A stretch of DNA of 64,000 nucleotides. Source: Candidatus Gastranaerophilales bacterium (GTDB lineage: Bacteria; Cyanobacteriota; Vampirovibrionia; Gastranaerophilales; Gastranaerophilaceae). The DNA lies in the NCBI GenBank assembly GCA_944323145.1, contig CALURJ010000001.1, forward strand, positions 1 through 64,000, given 5' to 3'. Shown piece after piece: positions 44,900 through 51,982 of the stretch. The notes under the pieces are model-generated. The model saw only the letters and a program-made list of their open reading frames with translations. It had not been told where the DNA came from and did not search any database. The translations under genes and the position numbers were made by a program. Within the stretch, counting starts at the first letter, position 1. Each line of letters starts with the position of its first letter.

Positions 44900-47119
44900 A
44901 TGGTAAAATTAGAATTTATTTCGAAATTTAAGGATGTTTTAACTTCTGCACAAACGGTTAAAGTATTGTCTTTTTTTGCGTTTACAGTGATATTGACGGC
45001 TATAATTTCATCCCAGAATTTCTTTTTTCAAAACATAATTGAAAACGGAATAAGCAAACGTGATATTATTGCTCAAAAAACATTAATTGTTGAAGATGTA
45101 AAACGAACCGAGCAGCACAAAAAAGAGGTTGCGCAAAAGATTGAGCCGATTATGGCTCCTGCGGAAGATGATTTTATAAAAGGAAATCTGCAGACTCTTC
45201 AATCTTCTATTATGCAAATCCGCCGTAAAGATGTAGAAGAAACTGTAAAAAAAGAAGAAGTCGGAATTCTATTTGACCTTTCTGATAACTCTAAACGTGA
45301 TTTTGTTATAAATTATTTGTTGAAAGCTGATGATAACAGTTTGCATGAAGTTTTTGACAAATCATCGTTAATACTGACAAACATATTAAATGCCGGTATT
45401 ACTGAAAAGGATTATGAAAAAGATAATATTGATAAGATTATATTGAATAACCTTGTATCAAATGTTTCCAAGCGACAGGTATCTGTGATTACAGCCCTTC
45501 TAGAACAGGTAATAGTTCCAAACCTCGTGGTAGATGAATTTGCGACAGAGATTGCCAGAAAAAATGCACAGAATTCGGTAAAACCTTATGAAGTTGTATT
45601 CCAAAAAGGTGATAAAATCCTTTTTGAGGGTGAACCGGTAACCCGTTTAAAAAGAGATGCTTTGCGTCAGGCCGGCTACAATGTATACCAGTTAAACTGG
45701 CAGGGGCTTGCTGCAATTTATATTATTGTTTTTATTGCTACCGCGCTTTTTTTAGGGTTCATGAAATTTTTTGAAAAAGAATATTTGGAACCAAGATATC
45801 TTTCAATATCAGCTGTTTTATCAATACTGCTGGCATTGATTGGAGTAATGCTTCCTGTCGGTTTTTCTCCTTATGTTCTTCCTATTCCCGCGTTTTTAAT
45901 GTTAATGTCTATATTTACAAATCCGCGTGTTGCACTTGTTGCTTCTGTCGTACTCCTTTCGGTTATGGCTGCCGGATATCAATATAATATTCAATTTATT
46001 GTGACTTTTTTGATATTAACATTATTCTCTGTTATTTTGATGTCGCAGATAAAATATGCAAAACGTGTTGACCTGATTAAAATCGGATTTAATATTTCAA
46101 TTGCAGGTATTGTAATTGTACTGAGTATATATATACTTGAAAAATGTCTTATTGATGTTGATAATGTCCTGATATTAAAAGATGTTTCCTTTATATTTTT
46201 AAACGGTATATTAAGTTCAATTATAACACTAGGTTCTTTGCCATTGTTTGAAAGTTCTTTTAAAATTATTACTTCTTACGGTCTTGCAGAACTCGGTGAC
46301 CATAATCAAAAACTGTTAAAACGTTTGCAGATTGATGCGCCGGGGACTTATCATCATAGTTTAATGGTGTCCAATTTATGTGAAGCTGCTGCTGAAGCAA
46401 TTGGTGCAGATCCTATTTTAGCAAGAGTCGGAGCTTTATACCATGATATAGGAAAATTAAAACGTCCGTTATTTTTTGTGGAAAACCAATCTTACTTTTT
46501 GATTGAGAATCCGCATAACAAATTTACTCCGAGAATAAGTAAAATGATAATCACAGCCCATCCGAAAGACGGTATCGAAATTGCTAGAGATAAGGAATAT
46601 AAACTGCCTCAGGTAATACAAAATTTTATTATACAGCATCACGGTGATGGGCTTGCAAGTTATTTTTATAATCAGGCGGTGAAAGAAGAGGGGGCTGAAA
46701 ATGTTAAAGAAGAGCAGTTCAGATATGCCGGTCCGAAACCAAATACAAAAGAAACTGCAATATTAATGATTGCAGATGCTGTTGAATCCGCCGTAAGGTC
46801 TTTGAAAAATCCTACTCCTGAAGAAATAGAAGCTATGATAAATAAAATTATTGTAGAAAGATTAAACGATGGACAGTTATCTGAAAGTCCGCTTACTTTA
46901 AAAGATTTAAAAACTATTGCTTCAACCTTCTCAAGAATACTAAGAGGTATGCAGCATAACAGAATTAAATATCAGGAAAATCTTGCTGAAGAACTGCAGA
47001 AACAAAAAATAAATATGCCTGCAAAACTTGATGAAGATTTGGAAAATAAAATTAAACAGCTGGAGGGCGAGAAAAAGCCGGAAGAAACTCCAAAAACTGA
47101 TGAGGATAAGAATGCCTGA
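44900..47119 (+). CDS. pgpH: Cyclic-di-AMP phosphodiesterase PgpH (7TM-HD)
   Basis: A 739-residue protein. One N-terminal helix (about 18-38), an extracytoplasmic 7TMR-HDED-type domain (about 50-270), seven membrane helices (about 275-455) and a cytoplasmic HD domain with TYHHSLMVS and H515-D516-I-G-K. This is the PgpH/YqfF layout; it hydrolyses c-di-AMP to pApA. With CdaA (37657-38556) the window holds both ends of c-di-AMP turnover. The last residues are Glu/Lys-rich. ybeY begins inside its last codons (8-base overlap). Confidence 0.95.
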   Translation: MVKLEFISKFKDVLTSAQTVKVLSFFAFTVILTAIISSQNFFFQNIIENGISKRDIIAQKTLIVEDVKRTEQHKKEVAQKIEPIMAPAEDDFIKGNLQTLQSSIMQIRRKDVEETVKKEEVGILFDLSDNSKRDFVINYLLKADDNSLHEVFDKSSLILTNILNAGITEKDYEKDNIDKIILNNLVSNVSKRQVSVITALLEQVIVPNLVVDEFATEIARKNAQNSVKPYEVVFQKGDKILFEGEPVTRLKRDALRQAGYNVYQLNWQGLAAIYIIVFIATALFLGFMKFFEKEYLEPRYLSISAVLSILLALIGVMLPVGFSPYVLPIPAFLMLMSIFTNPRVALVASVVLLSVMAAGYQYNIQFIVTFLILTLFSVILMSQIKYAKRVDLIKIGFNISIAGIVIVLSIYILEKCLIDVDNVLILKDVSFIFLNGILSSIITLGSLPLFESSFKIITSYGLAELGDHNQKLLKRLQIDAPGTYHHSLMVSNLCEAAAEAIGADPILARVGALYHDIGKLKRPLFFVENQSYFLIENPHNKFTPRISKMIITAHPKDGIEIARDKEYKLPQVIQNFIIQHHGDGLASYFYNQAVKEEGAENVKEEQFRYAGPKPNTKETAILMIADAVESAVRSLKNPTPEEIEAMINKIIVERLNDGQLSESPLTLKDLKTIASTFSRILRGMQHNRIKYQENLAEELQKQKINMPAKLDEDLENKIKQLEGEKKPEETPKTDEDKNA

Positions 47120-47618
47120 TTTCAATATTTTCAGTGAGAATATTTATAATTGTTGGGAAGTTGATGAAAAAGAATTTATAGATAAGGCACGTGATATCTT
47201 AAAGTTTTATCTTTCCTTGCCTGATGTTTATGAAAAATGCTGTTTAAACAGTTTTGATTATGATACTGTATCGTTTGATTTTCTATACTGTGACAGTCAA
47301 AAAACGCATCAAATAAACAAGGAATACCGAAATAAGGATTATCCGGCTGACATAATTACATTTGCTATTTTTGCAGATAGTGAAGAAAAATTCATTTTTG
47401 ACGGAGAAATTAATCTCGGGGAAGTCATAATAGCTCTTGATAAAGTTATCGAAGAAGCAGAAAAGAAAAATGTTTCAAAAGAATATGAATTGGCTTTTTT
47501 AATCAGTCATGGTATATTGCATTTGTTGGGATTTGACCATCAAACCGAAGAAGATTATAATTTTGTTATAGATTTACAGAATAAAGCGCTGGAAAGTATA
47601 GGATATGACAAAGTTTAA
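47112..47618 (+). CDS. ybeY: Endoribonuclease YbeY (rRNA maturation)
   Basis: A 168-residue zinc protein. The metal motif HGILHLLGFDH, of form H-G-x-L-H-L-x-G-x-D-H, lies near residue 130. YbeY matures 16S rRNA 3' ends and takes part in ribosome quality control. I placed the start at 47112 (PDFNIFSEN), which overlaps pgpH by 8 bases; the longer in-frame reading is inside pgpH. The order pgpH - ybeY - dgkA is common in Firmicutes and Cyanobacteria-like genomes. Confidence 0.95.
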   Translation: MPDFNIFSENIYNCWEVDEKEFIDKARDILKFYLSLPDVYEKCCLNSFDYDTVSFDFLYCDSQKTHQINKEYRNKDYPADIITFAIFADSEEKFIFDGEINLGEVIIALDKVIEEAEKKNVSKEYELAFLISHGILHLLGFDHQTEEDYNFVIDLQNKALESIGYDKV

Positions 47619-47985
47619 ACAACAGGGATTTTCAAAAACATTCAAAAATGCCAGAAAGGGTATGCGTCTTGTGTTGAAATCAGAAGTAAATATAAGAGTC
47701 CATTTTTGTATTGCAATGGCTGTACTTGCGCTGGGAATAGTTTTGGACTTCAGTATTGAGCGGATGTGTATACTGCTTTTAACAATTGCATTTGTTATTG
47801 TTACAGAGATGCTTAATTCTGCTGTAGAATTTTCTCTTGATGCTGTTTTTCATAACAGGTATTCCAAACTTGTTGGTATGGCAAAAGATATTTCAGCGGG
47901 TGCAGTTATGTTTGCATCAGTTGTTGCGATAGTAATTGGAGTTTTGCTTTTCGGGTCGGCATTGTTGAATATTATTGCACACTAA
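47605..47985 (+). CDS. dgkA: Diacylglycerol/undecaprenol kinase
   Basis: A 126-residue membrane enzyme with three helices. VTEMLNSAVEFSLD and AKDISAGAV carry the DgkA-family Glu and Asp residues. In Gram-positive-type bacteria this family phosphorylates undecaprenol, in proteobacteria diacylglycerol; here the neighbourhood (pgpH, ybeY) is of the undecaprenol type. Overlaps ybeY by 14 bases. Confidence 0.93.
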   Translation: MTKFKQQGFSKTFKNARKGMRLVLKSEVNIRVHFCIAMAVLALGIVLDFSIERMCILLLTIAFVIVTEMLNSAVEFSLDAVFHNRYSKLVGMAKDISAGAVMFASVVAIVIGVLLFGSALLNIIAH

Positions 47986-48011
47986 GTTTGATTTTATGTT
48001 ATATTTATAAT

Positions 48012-48536
48012 ATGACGGAACTCTTGATTTTATATGTTTTATTAAAAAGAGATTTAACCATGTATGCTGTTCAAAAGCATATTGAGGATATTTTTTCTCC
48101 GTATACAAAACCGAGTTTCGGAGCTTTAAACCCGGCCTTAAAGCGTCTTGTGGAAAAAGGTTATCTTTCTGCAAGGAAAATGATGTCTGAGGGCGGGAAG
48201 TTGTCTGTTTATTATTCGATAACAAAGCAGGGGCAAAACGAGTTGAACAGGCTGATCCTTGAAGATATGAGCGATAATCCGCTTCAATTTTATTCAAATG
48301 CCAGAATAAAAATCGGCTGTGCGGATGTGCTGTCTGTTGAAGAAAAGAAGCGGCTGTTTTTCTCTGTTAAGGCGCGTGCCATGAAATTTAAAACAGAGGC
48401 GCAAAATATTTTAAATGATGAATATAAGCATACAAATTTTTATCAAAAAATTGTCCTTGATAATACTGTTTGTGACTTTTCAAATTTTATAACAATAGTT
48501 GAAGGATTGGAAAAAGATAATGCCGGCAATAGTTAG
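48012..48536 (+). CDS. PadR-family transcriptional regulator
   Basis: A 174-residue protein. The winged helix begins TELLILYVLLKRDLTMYAVQKHIEDIF and continues with FGALNPALKRLVEKGYLSARK and VYYSITKQGQNEL, the PadR wing. The C-terminal half is the usual helical dimer part. The start at 48012 lacks a ribosome binding site but TATATT with a preceding TG sits 7 bases upstream, so it may be leaderless. It overlaps the DUF512 gene by 17 bases, hence could regulate its own unit. Confidence 0.85.
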   Translation: MTELLILYVLLKRDLTMYAVQKHIEDIFSPYTKPSFGALNPALKRLVEKGYLSARKMMSEGGKLSVYYSITKQGQNELNRLILEDMSDNPLQFYSNARIKIGCADVLSVEEKKRLFFSVKARAMKFKTEAQNILNDEYKHTNFYQKIVLDNTVCDFSNFITIVEGLEKDNAGNS

Positions 48537-49788
48537 TGAAGTTTTAAAAGGCTCGATTGCCGAAGAACTTGAAATACAGCCTAAAGATGAAATTGTTTCT
48601 ATCGACAATACCGCAATGTCTGATATGATTGATTATAATTTCCTTTGCAAGTCTGAGTTAATTACCCTTGAAATAAAAAAGGCTGACGGAGAAACTGAGA
48701 TTATAGAAATCGAAAAAGATTTTGATGAAGATTTGGGAATTGTTTTTGAAAGTGCGGTATTTGACAGAGTGAAACCCTGTTTAAACCATTGCATATTTTG
48801 TTTTGTTGATCAGCAGCCAAAAGGATTGCGGGACACGCTTTACATAAAAGACGATGATTACAGACTTTCTTATCTTCAAGAAACTTATATTACTTTGACA
48901 AATCTTACCGAACAGGACAAAGAGAGAATAAAAAGGATGCAGCTCGGGCCTTTTTATGTTTCTGTTCATACTACAAATCCTGATTTGCGTGTAAAGATGC
49001 TAAGAAATCCTAATGCGGGTAAAGCTCTTGAAAATTTGAACTGGTTTCGTAAAAATAAAATACCTTTTCATGCTCAAATAGTTCTTTGCCCCGGCTACAA
49101 TGACGGAGAGGAACTTGAAAGAACTCTGTCGGATCTTGCTAAATTAAAAACAACGGTTCTTTCAACGGCAATTGTTCCTGTTGGAATTACCCAGTTTAGG
49201 ACTGAAGGTTTAAAGCGTGTTGATAAAAAATGCGCCGAACAAACGATTGATATTGCTTCAAAATACAAACGGGTCTGCTGTTCAGATGAGTTTTTTCTTC
49301 TCGCTGAACGAGAAATTCCGCCGGCAAAATACTACGGGAGTTTTTCTCAGCTTGATGACGGTGTAGGTTCTTTGAGAATACTCATAGATGATTTTAAATC
49401 AAGAAAACTCCCCAAAAGGATTAAATCGCCGTTGAAAATTTCTTTTGCTACTGGGTATGCCGCTAAATATGCAATAGATAAAATATCAGAGGGCTTAAAT
49501 AAAATAGAAAATCTTTCAGTAACTGTCAATCCGGTAAAATCCGAATACTGGGGAGATGATATAACTGTTTCGGGGCTTATTACAACTGATGATTTAATTA
49601 GAACCGTAAAAGATTTGGATAATGACCTTGTTATTATACCGTCTGTAATGCTAAGACCTTATTCCGAGGACTTTTTGGACGGAAAAACATTAGATTATGT
49701 GAAAGAACAGACACAAAAAGAATTCTTTGTTGTAAAGGATATATATTCAGCAAAAGAGATTGTGGAATATTTAAAAAGCCTCTCATAA
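48520..49788 (+). CDS. DUF512 protein (PDZ-like + radical-SAM-like)
   Basis: A 422-residue protein. An N-terminal PDZ-like part (AIVSEVLKGSIAEELEIQPKDEIVSID) is followed by CLNHCIFCFVDQQPKGLRDTLY, the CxxxCxxC cluster of DUF512 proteins, and YVSVHTTNP further on. The cluster is like that of radical SAM enzymes; the function of the family is not settled, but it is common in Firmicutes and Cyanobacteria. The start at 48520 (PAIVSEV) suits the family better than an upstream TTG. Its stop lies in the loop of the terminator. Confidence 0.9.
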   Translation: MPAIVSEVLKGSIAEELEIQPKDEIVSIDNTAMSDMIDYNFLCKSELITLEIKKADGETEIIEIEKDFDEDLGIVFESAVFDRVKPCLNHCIFCFVDQQPKGLRDTLYIKDDDYRLSYLQETYITLTNLTEQDKERIKRMQLGPFYVSVHTTNPDLRVKMLRNPNAGKALENLNWFRKNKIPFHAQIVLCPGYNDGEELERTLSDLAKLKTTVLSTAIVPVGITQFRTEGLKRVDKKCAEQTIDIASKYKRVCCSDEFFLLAEREIPPAKYYGSFSQLDDGVGSLRILIDDFKSRKLPKRIKSPLKISFATGYAAKYAIDKISEGLNKIENLSVTVNPVKSEYWGDDITVSGLITTDDLIRTVKDLDNDLVIIPSVMLRPYSEDFLDGKTLDYVKEQTQKEFFVVKDIYSAKEIVEYLKSLS

Positions 49789-49801
49789 GAGAGGCTTTTT
49801 G
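49773..49801. terminator. Bidirectional terminator between the DUF512 gene and glnA
   Basis: AAAAAGCCTCTC, loop ATAA, GAGAGGCTTTTT, perfect 12-bp stem. It overlaps the DUF512 stop codon and abuts the glnA stop on the other strand. Confidence 0.95.
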
Positions 49802-51166
49802 TTAATATCTTTCTAAATATCTGTCTATTTCCCACTGTGAAACATAAGTTCTGAATGAATCCCATTCTTTTTTCTTTGCGGATAGAAATTCATTAAAGAT
49901 ATGTTCTCCGAGTGCGGCTCTGGACACAAGCGATTTGTCAAAATAATCAAGTGCTTCGGCCAAACTTCCCGGAAGCGCATCAATTCTTTGTTTTTTACGC
50001 TCTTTTGTTGTTAATTTGTAAATATTGCTTTCGACAGGAGCCGGAGGGTCAATTTTATTTCTAACCCCGTCAAGGCAGGCCTCCAAAATCGCTGCAAATG
50101 CTAAATACGGGTTGCAGGCAGGATCAGGAGACCGAAGTTCTACACGCGTTGAACTTCCGCGTTTTGCCGGAACCCTTAAAAGGGCACTTCTGTTAGCCAA
50201 AGACCAGGCAAGATAAACCGGTGCTTCATAACCCGGAACAAGACGTTTGAAACTGTTTACTGTCGGATTTAATATTGCCGTAATGCTTTTTACGTGTTTA
50301 AGCAGCCCGCCTATAGAATATTTTGCAATATCCGAAAGCTGGTATTCCGCTTTTTCATCATAAAAAGCGTTTTTGTTATCTTTAAACAGAGAAATATTGC
50401 AGTGCATACCTGAACCGTTAATTCCATATATAGGTTTAGGCATAAATGTTGCATGCAGATTGTGTTTCGCGGCAATTGCCTTTACCGCAATTTTGAATGT
50501 TGCAACATTATCGGCAGCAGTCAAAACATCAGCGTATCTGAAATCAACTTCATGCTGGCCGTCTGCAACTTCGTGGTGAGATGCTTCAATATCAAATCCC
50601 ATTTCCTGTAAAGTTAAAACAATATCGGATCTTACATCTTCTCCTAAATCTTCAGGCCCTACATCGTAATAACCTGCGCTGTCCTGAGTCGTTGTTGTAA
50701 CATTTCCGTCTTTGTCTTTGGAAAATAAGAAAAATTCTGCTTCAGGCCCGATATTCATGGAGAAGCCCATTTTTTCCGCTTCTTTCATAATCCTTTTTAA
50801 ATTACATCTCGGGCAGCCTTCGAAAGGTGTGCCGTCTGCATTATAAATATCGCATATAAGTCTTGCGGAATGCATTCCTTCATTTTCACGCCAAGGAAGA
50901 ATCTGGAAAGAATTTTTATCAGGATAAAAGAACATATCAGATGTTTCAATACTTCTGAAGCCTTTAATCGATGAACCGTCAAGCATAATTTCGTTATTCA
51001 AAACTTTTTCAATATGCTGGGACGGAACAGTCATATTTTTAACCTGTCCGTTCAAATCTACAAACTGCAATTTGATAAATTTGATGTTGTACTCTTTAAT
51101 GTACCCCTTGATGTCATCTTCGCTGAATTGTCTGTTATCCAGACGGGTGTGGGAAAATTCTTTCAT
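49802..51166 (-). CDS. glnA: Glutamine synthetase, type I
   Basis: A 454-residue GSI. Conserved parts: MLDGSSIKGFRSIETSDM, GPEAEFFLF, HEVADGQHEVDFRY, NGSGMHCN, KRLVPGYEAPVYLAWS and RVELRSPDPACNPYLAFA. It assimilates ammonia into glutamine. The length matches GSI-alpha (Firmicutes-type). The Tyr adenylylation loop of GSI-beta (NLYDLPPEE) is not seen, so feedback control is more likely. GAGG precedes the ATG by 5 bases. A promoter lies about 45-70 bases upstream. Confidence 0.96.
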   Translation of the reverse strand: MKEFSHTRLDNRQFSEDDIKGYIKEYNIKFIKLQFVDLNGQVKNMTVPSQHIEKVLNNEIMLDGSSIKGFRSIETSDMFFYPDKNSFQILPWRENEGMHSARLICDIYNADGTPFEGCPRCNLKRIMKEAEKMGFSMNIGPEAEFFLFSKDKDGNVTTTTQDSAGYYDVGPEDLGEDVRSDIVLTLQEMGFDIEASHHEVADGQHEVDFRYADVLTAADNVATFKIAVKAIAAKHNLHATFMPKPIYGINGSGMHCNISLFKDNKNAFYDEKAEYQLSDIAKYSIGGLLKHVKSITAILNPTVNSFKRLVPGYEAPVYLAWSLANRSALLRVPAKRGSSTRVELRSPDPACNPYLAFAAILEACLDGVRNKIDPPAPVESNIYKLTTKERKKQRIDALPGSLAEALDYFDKSLVSRAALGEHIFNEFLSAKKKEWDSFRTYVSQWEIDRYLERY

Positions 51167-51209
51167 TCAAACCTCTTTCCTTAAAGCTGTAACTAATTTT
51201 TATCTTATT

Positions 51210-51238
51210 ATTAGAATACTTTTTTTAAAAAAGGTCAA
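51210..51238 (-). promoter_or_regulatory. Probable sigma-70 promoter for glnA
   Basis: On the minus strand TTGACC (51238-51233), 17-bp spacer, TCTAAT (51215-51210). The spacer is unusually A/T-tract rich (T7 followed by A7). No NtcA-type GTA-N8-TAC site was found near it. Confidence 0.55.
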
Positions 51239-51627
51239 GTATTTTACGTATAAAGATTAAATAAAGAAAAAAATATACACTATGTAAAAAATATGGATGT
51301 TTTTCTAAAAATAGTGTTAAAAATATATAATTTTTGGGAAATATATAATCAGGAAAGAGGGGATTAAGAGTAAATATTTAAAATGAATTAATTTCTCAAA
51401 TACTTTTAAACTCTGTCATTTCAGATGCTATATGAAGAAATGTAACAAAATGAATAGGATATAGCAATTATATACTAAAAAAATACTTTATTAATATGTA
51501 AGTAATAAACAATATCCATTATGAGGAATTAAATAAACACGAGACATAAACTACACACTAACTATTTACACTACCTACTACACACTAACCTTCTACACAC
51601 ACGAGGAATTACGTAAAAAGAATTCCG
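51239..51627. other. AT-rich gene-free stretch with short direct repeats
   Basis: No credible ORF. It is extremely AT-rich to about 51535, then carries two copies of CTACACACTAAC, and GAGGAATTA twice. A terminator-like hairpin closes it at 51628. It could hold a small RNA on the plus strand, but I see no defined fold or clear promoter. Confidence 0.4.
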
Positions 51628-51658
51628 AACTCTATCTTTCAGATAGGGTTTTTTTTTT
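51628..51658 (+). terminator. Orphan rho-independent terminator
   Basis: AACTCTATCT, loop TTC, AGATAGGGTT form a 10-bp stem with one G-T pair, followed by eight further T. No plus-strand gene lies upstream within 1.8 kb (the DUF512 gene has its own terminator), so it either ends an unannotated transcript or is a relic. Confidence 0.65.
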
Positions 51659-51689
51659 AGGACGAGCAGAGGCAGGAGAAATACTATGT

Positions 51690-51815
51690 ATTTCGACAGT
51701 CGAACAAGCATAAGCGAAAATCGCATTTTTCGCTTTGATTGGGAGCGGTGCCGTTTAATGCGAGTCCGTTGTGCAACGTACGCGGGTACAACTAGTGCCG
51801 CTCGACCCGCTATAA
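51690..51815. repeat. G+C-richer hairpin cluster in the glnA-mannosidase gap
   Basis: AAGCGAAAA / TTTTCGCTT, CGTTG-TG-CAACG, and GTAC-GCGG-GTAC form short stems in succession; GAGCGG and CCGCTC pair at longer range. This is a composition jump from the AT-rich flank and resembles the mosaic at 17615-17815 in style, though the sequences differ. Confidence 0.5.
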
Positions 51816-51852
51816 TTCCCCTCTCTTGGAAGATGGAGTAAATGAAAATCTT

Positions 51853-51872
51853 CCTTCCCTTATTAGGGAAGG
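51853..51872. repeat. Palindromic repeat, copy 1 (CCTTCCCT-TATT-AGGGAAGG)
   Basis: Perfect 8-bp stem with loop TATT. Same pattern as copy 2 at 51908-51927, 55 bp away; both are followed by GG...GTAAG. Confidence 0.8.
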
Positions 51873-51907
51873 GTAAGAGGAAGGGTAACAATCACTACCC
51901 ACCCCAT

Positions 51908-51927
51908 CCCTCCCTGATTAGGGAGGG
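51908..51927. repeat. Palindromic repeat, copy 2 (CCCTCCCT-GATT-AGGGAGGG)
   Basis: Perfect 8-bp stem with loop GATT, followed by GGGTAAG as in copy 1. The pair suggests a dispersed repetitive family with pyrimidine-rich left and purine-rich right arms. Confidence 0.8.
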
Positions 51928-51982
51928 GGTAAGCAAAACAAAATATCAGTTTGGCGTCATGTCATTGCGCACTTGTTGCTTT

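Noticed and set aside
51167-51240. NtcA binding site upstream of glnA
   Set aside because: No GTA-N8-TAC match; the only GTA...TAC pair found has the wrong spacing.
51540-51600. Repeats of CTACACACTAAC as a CRISPR array
   Set aside because: Only two copies, very short, spacing not regular, no cas gene.
51571-51891. 106-codon minus-strand reading frame in the glnA-mannosidase gap
   Set aside because: Basic, low-complexity translation across hairpins and a terminator, no ribosome binding site, no recognisable domain.
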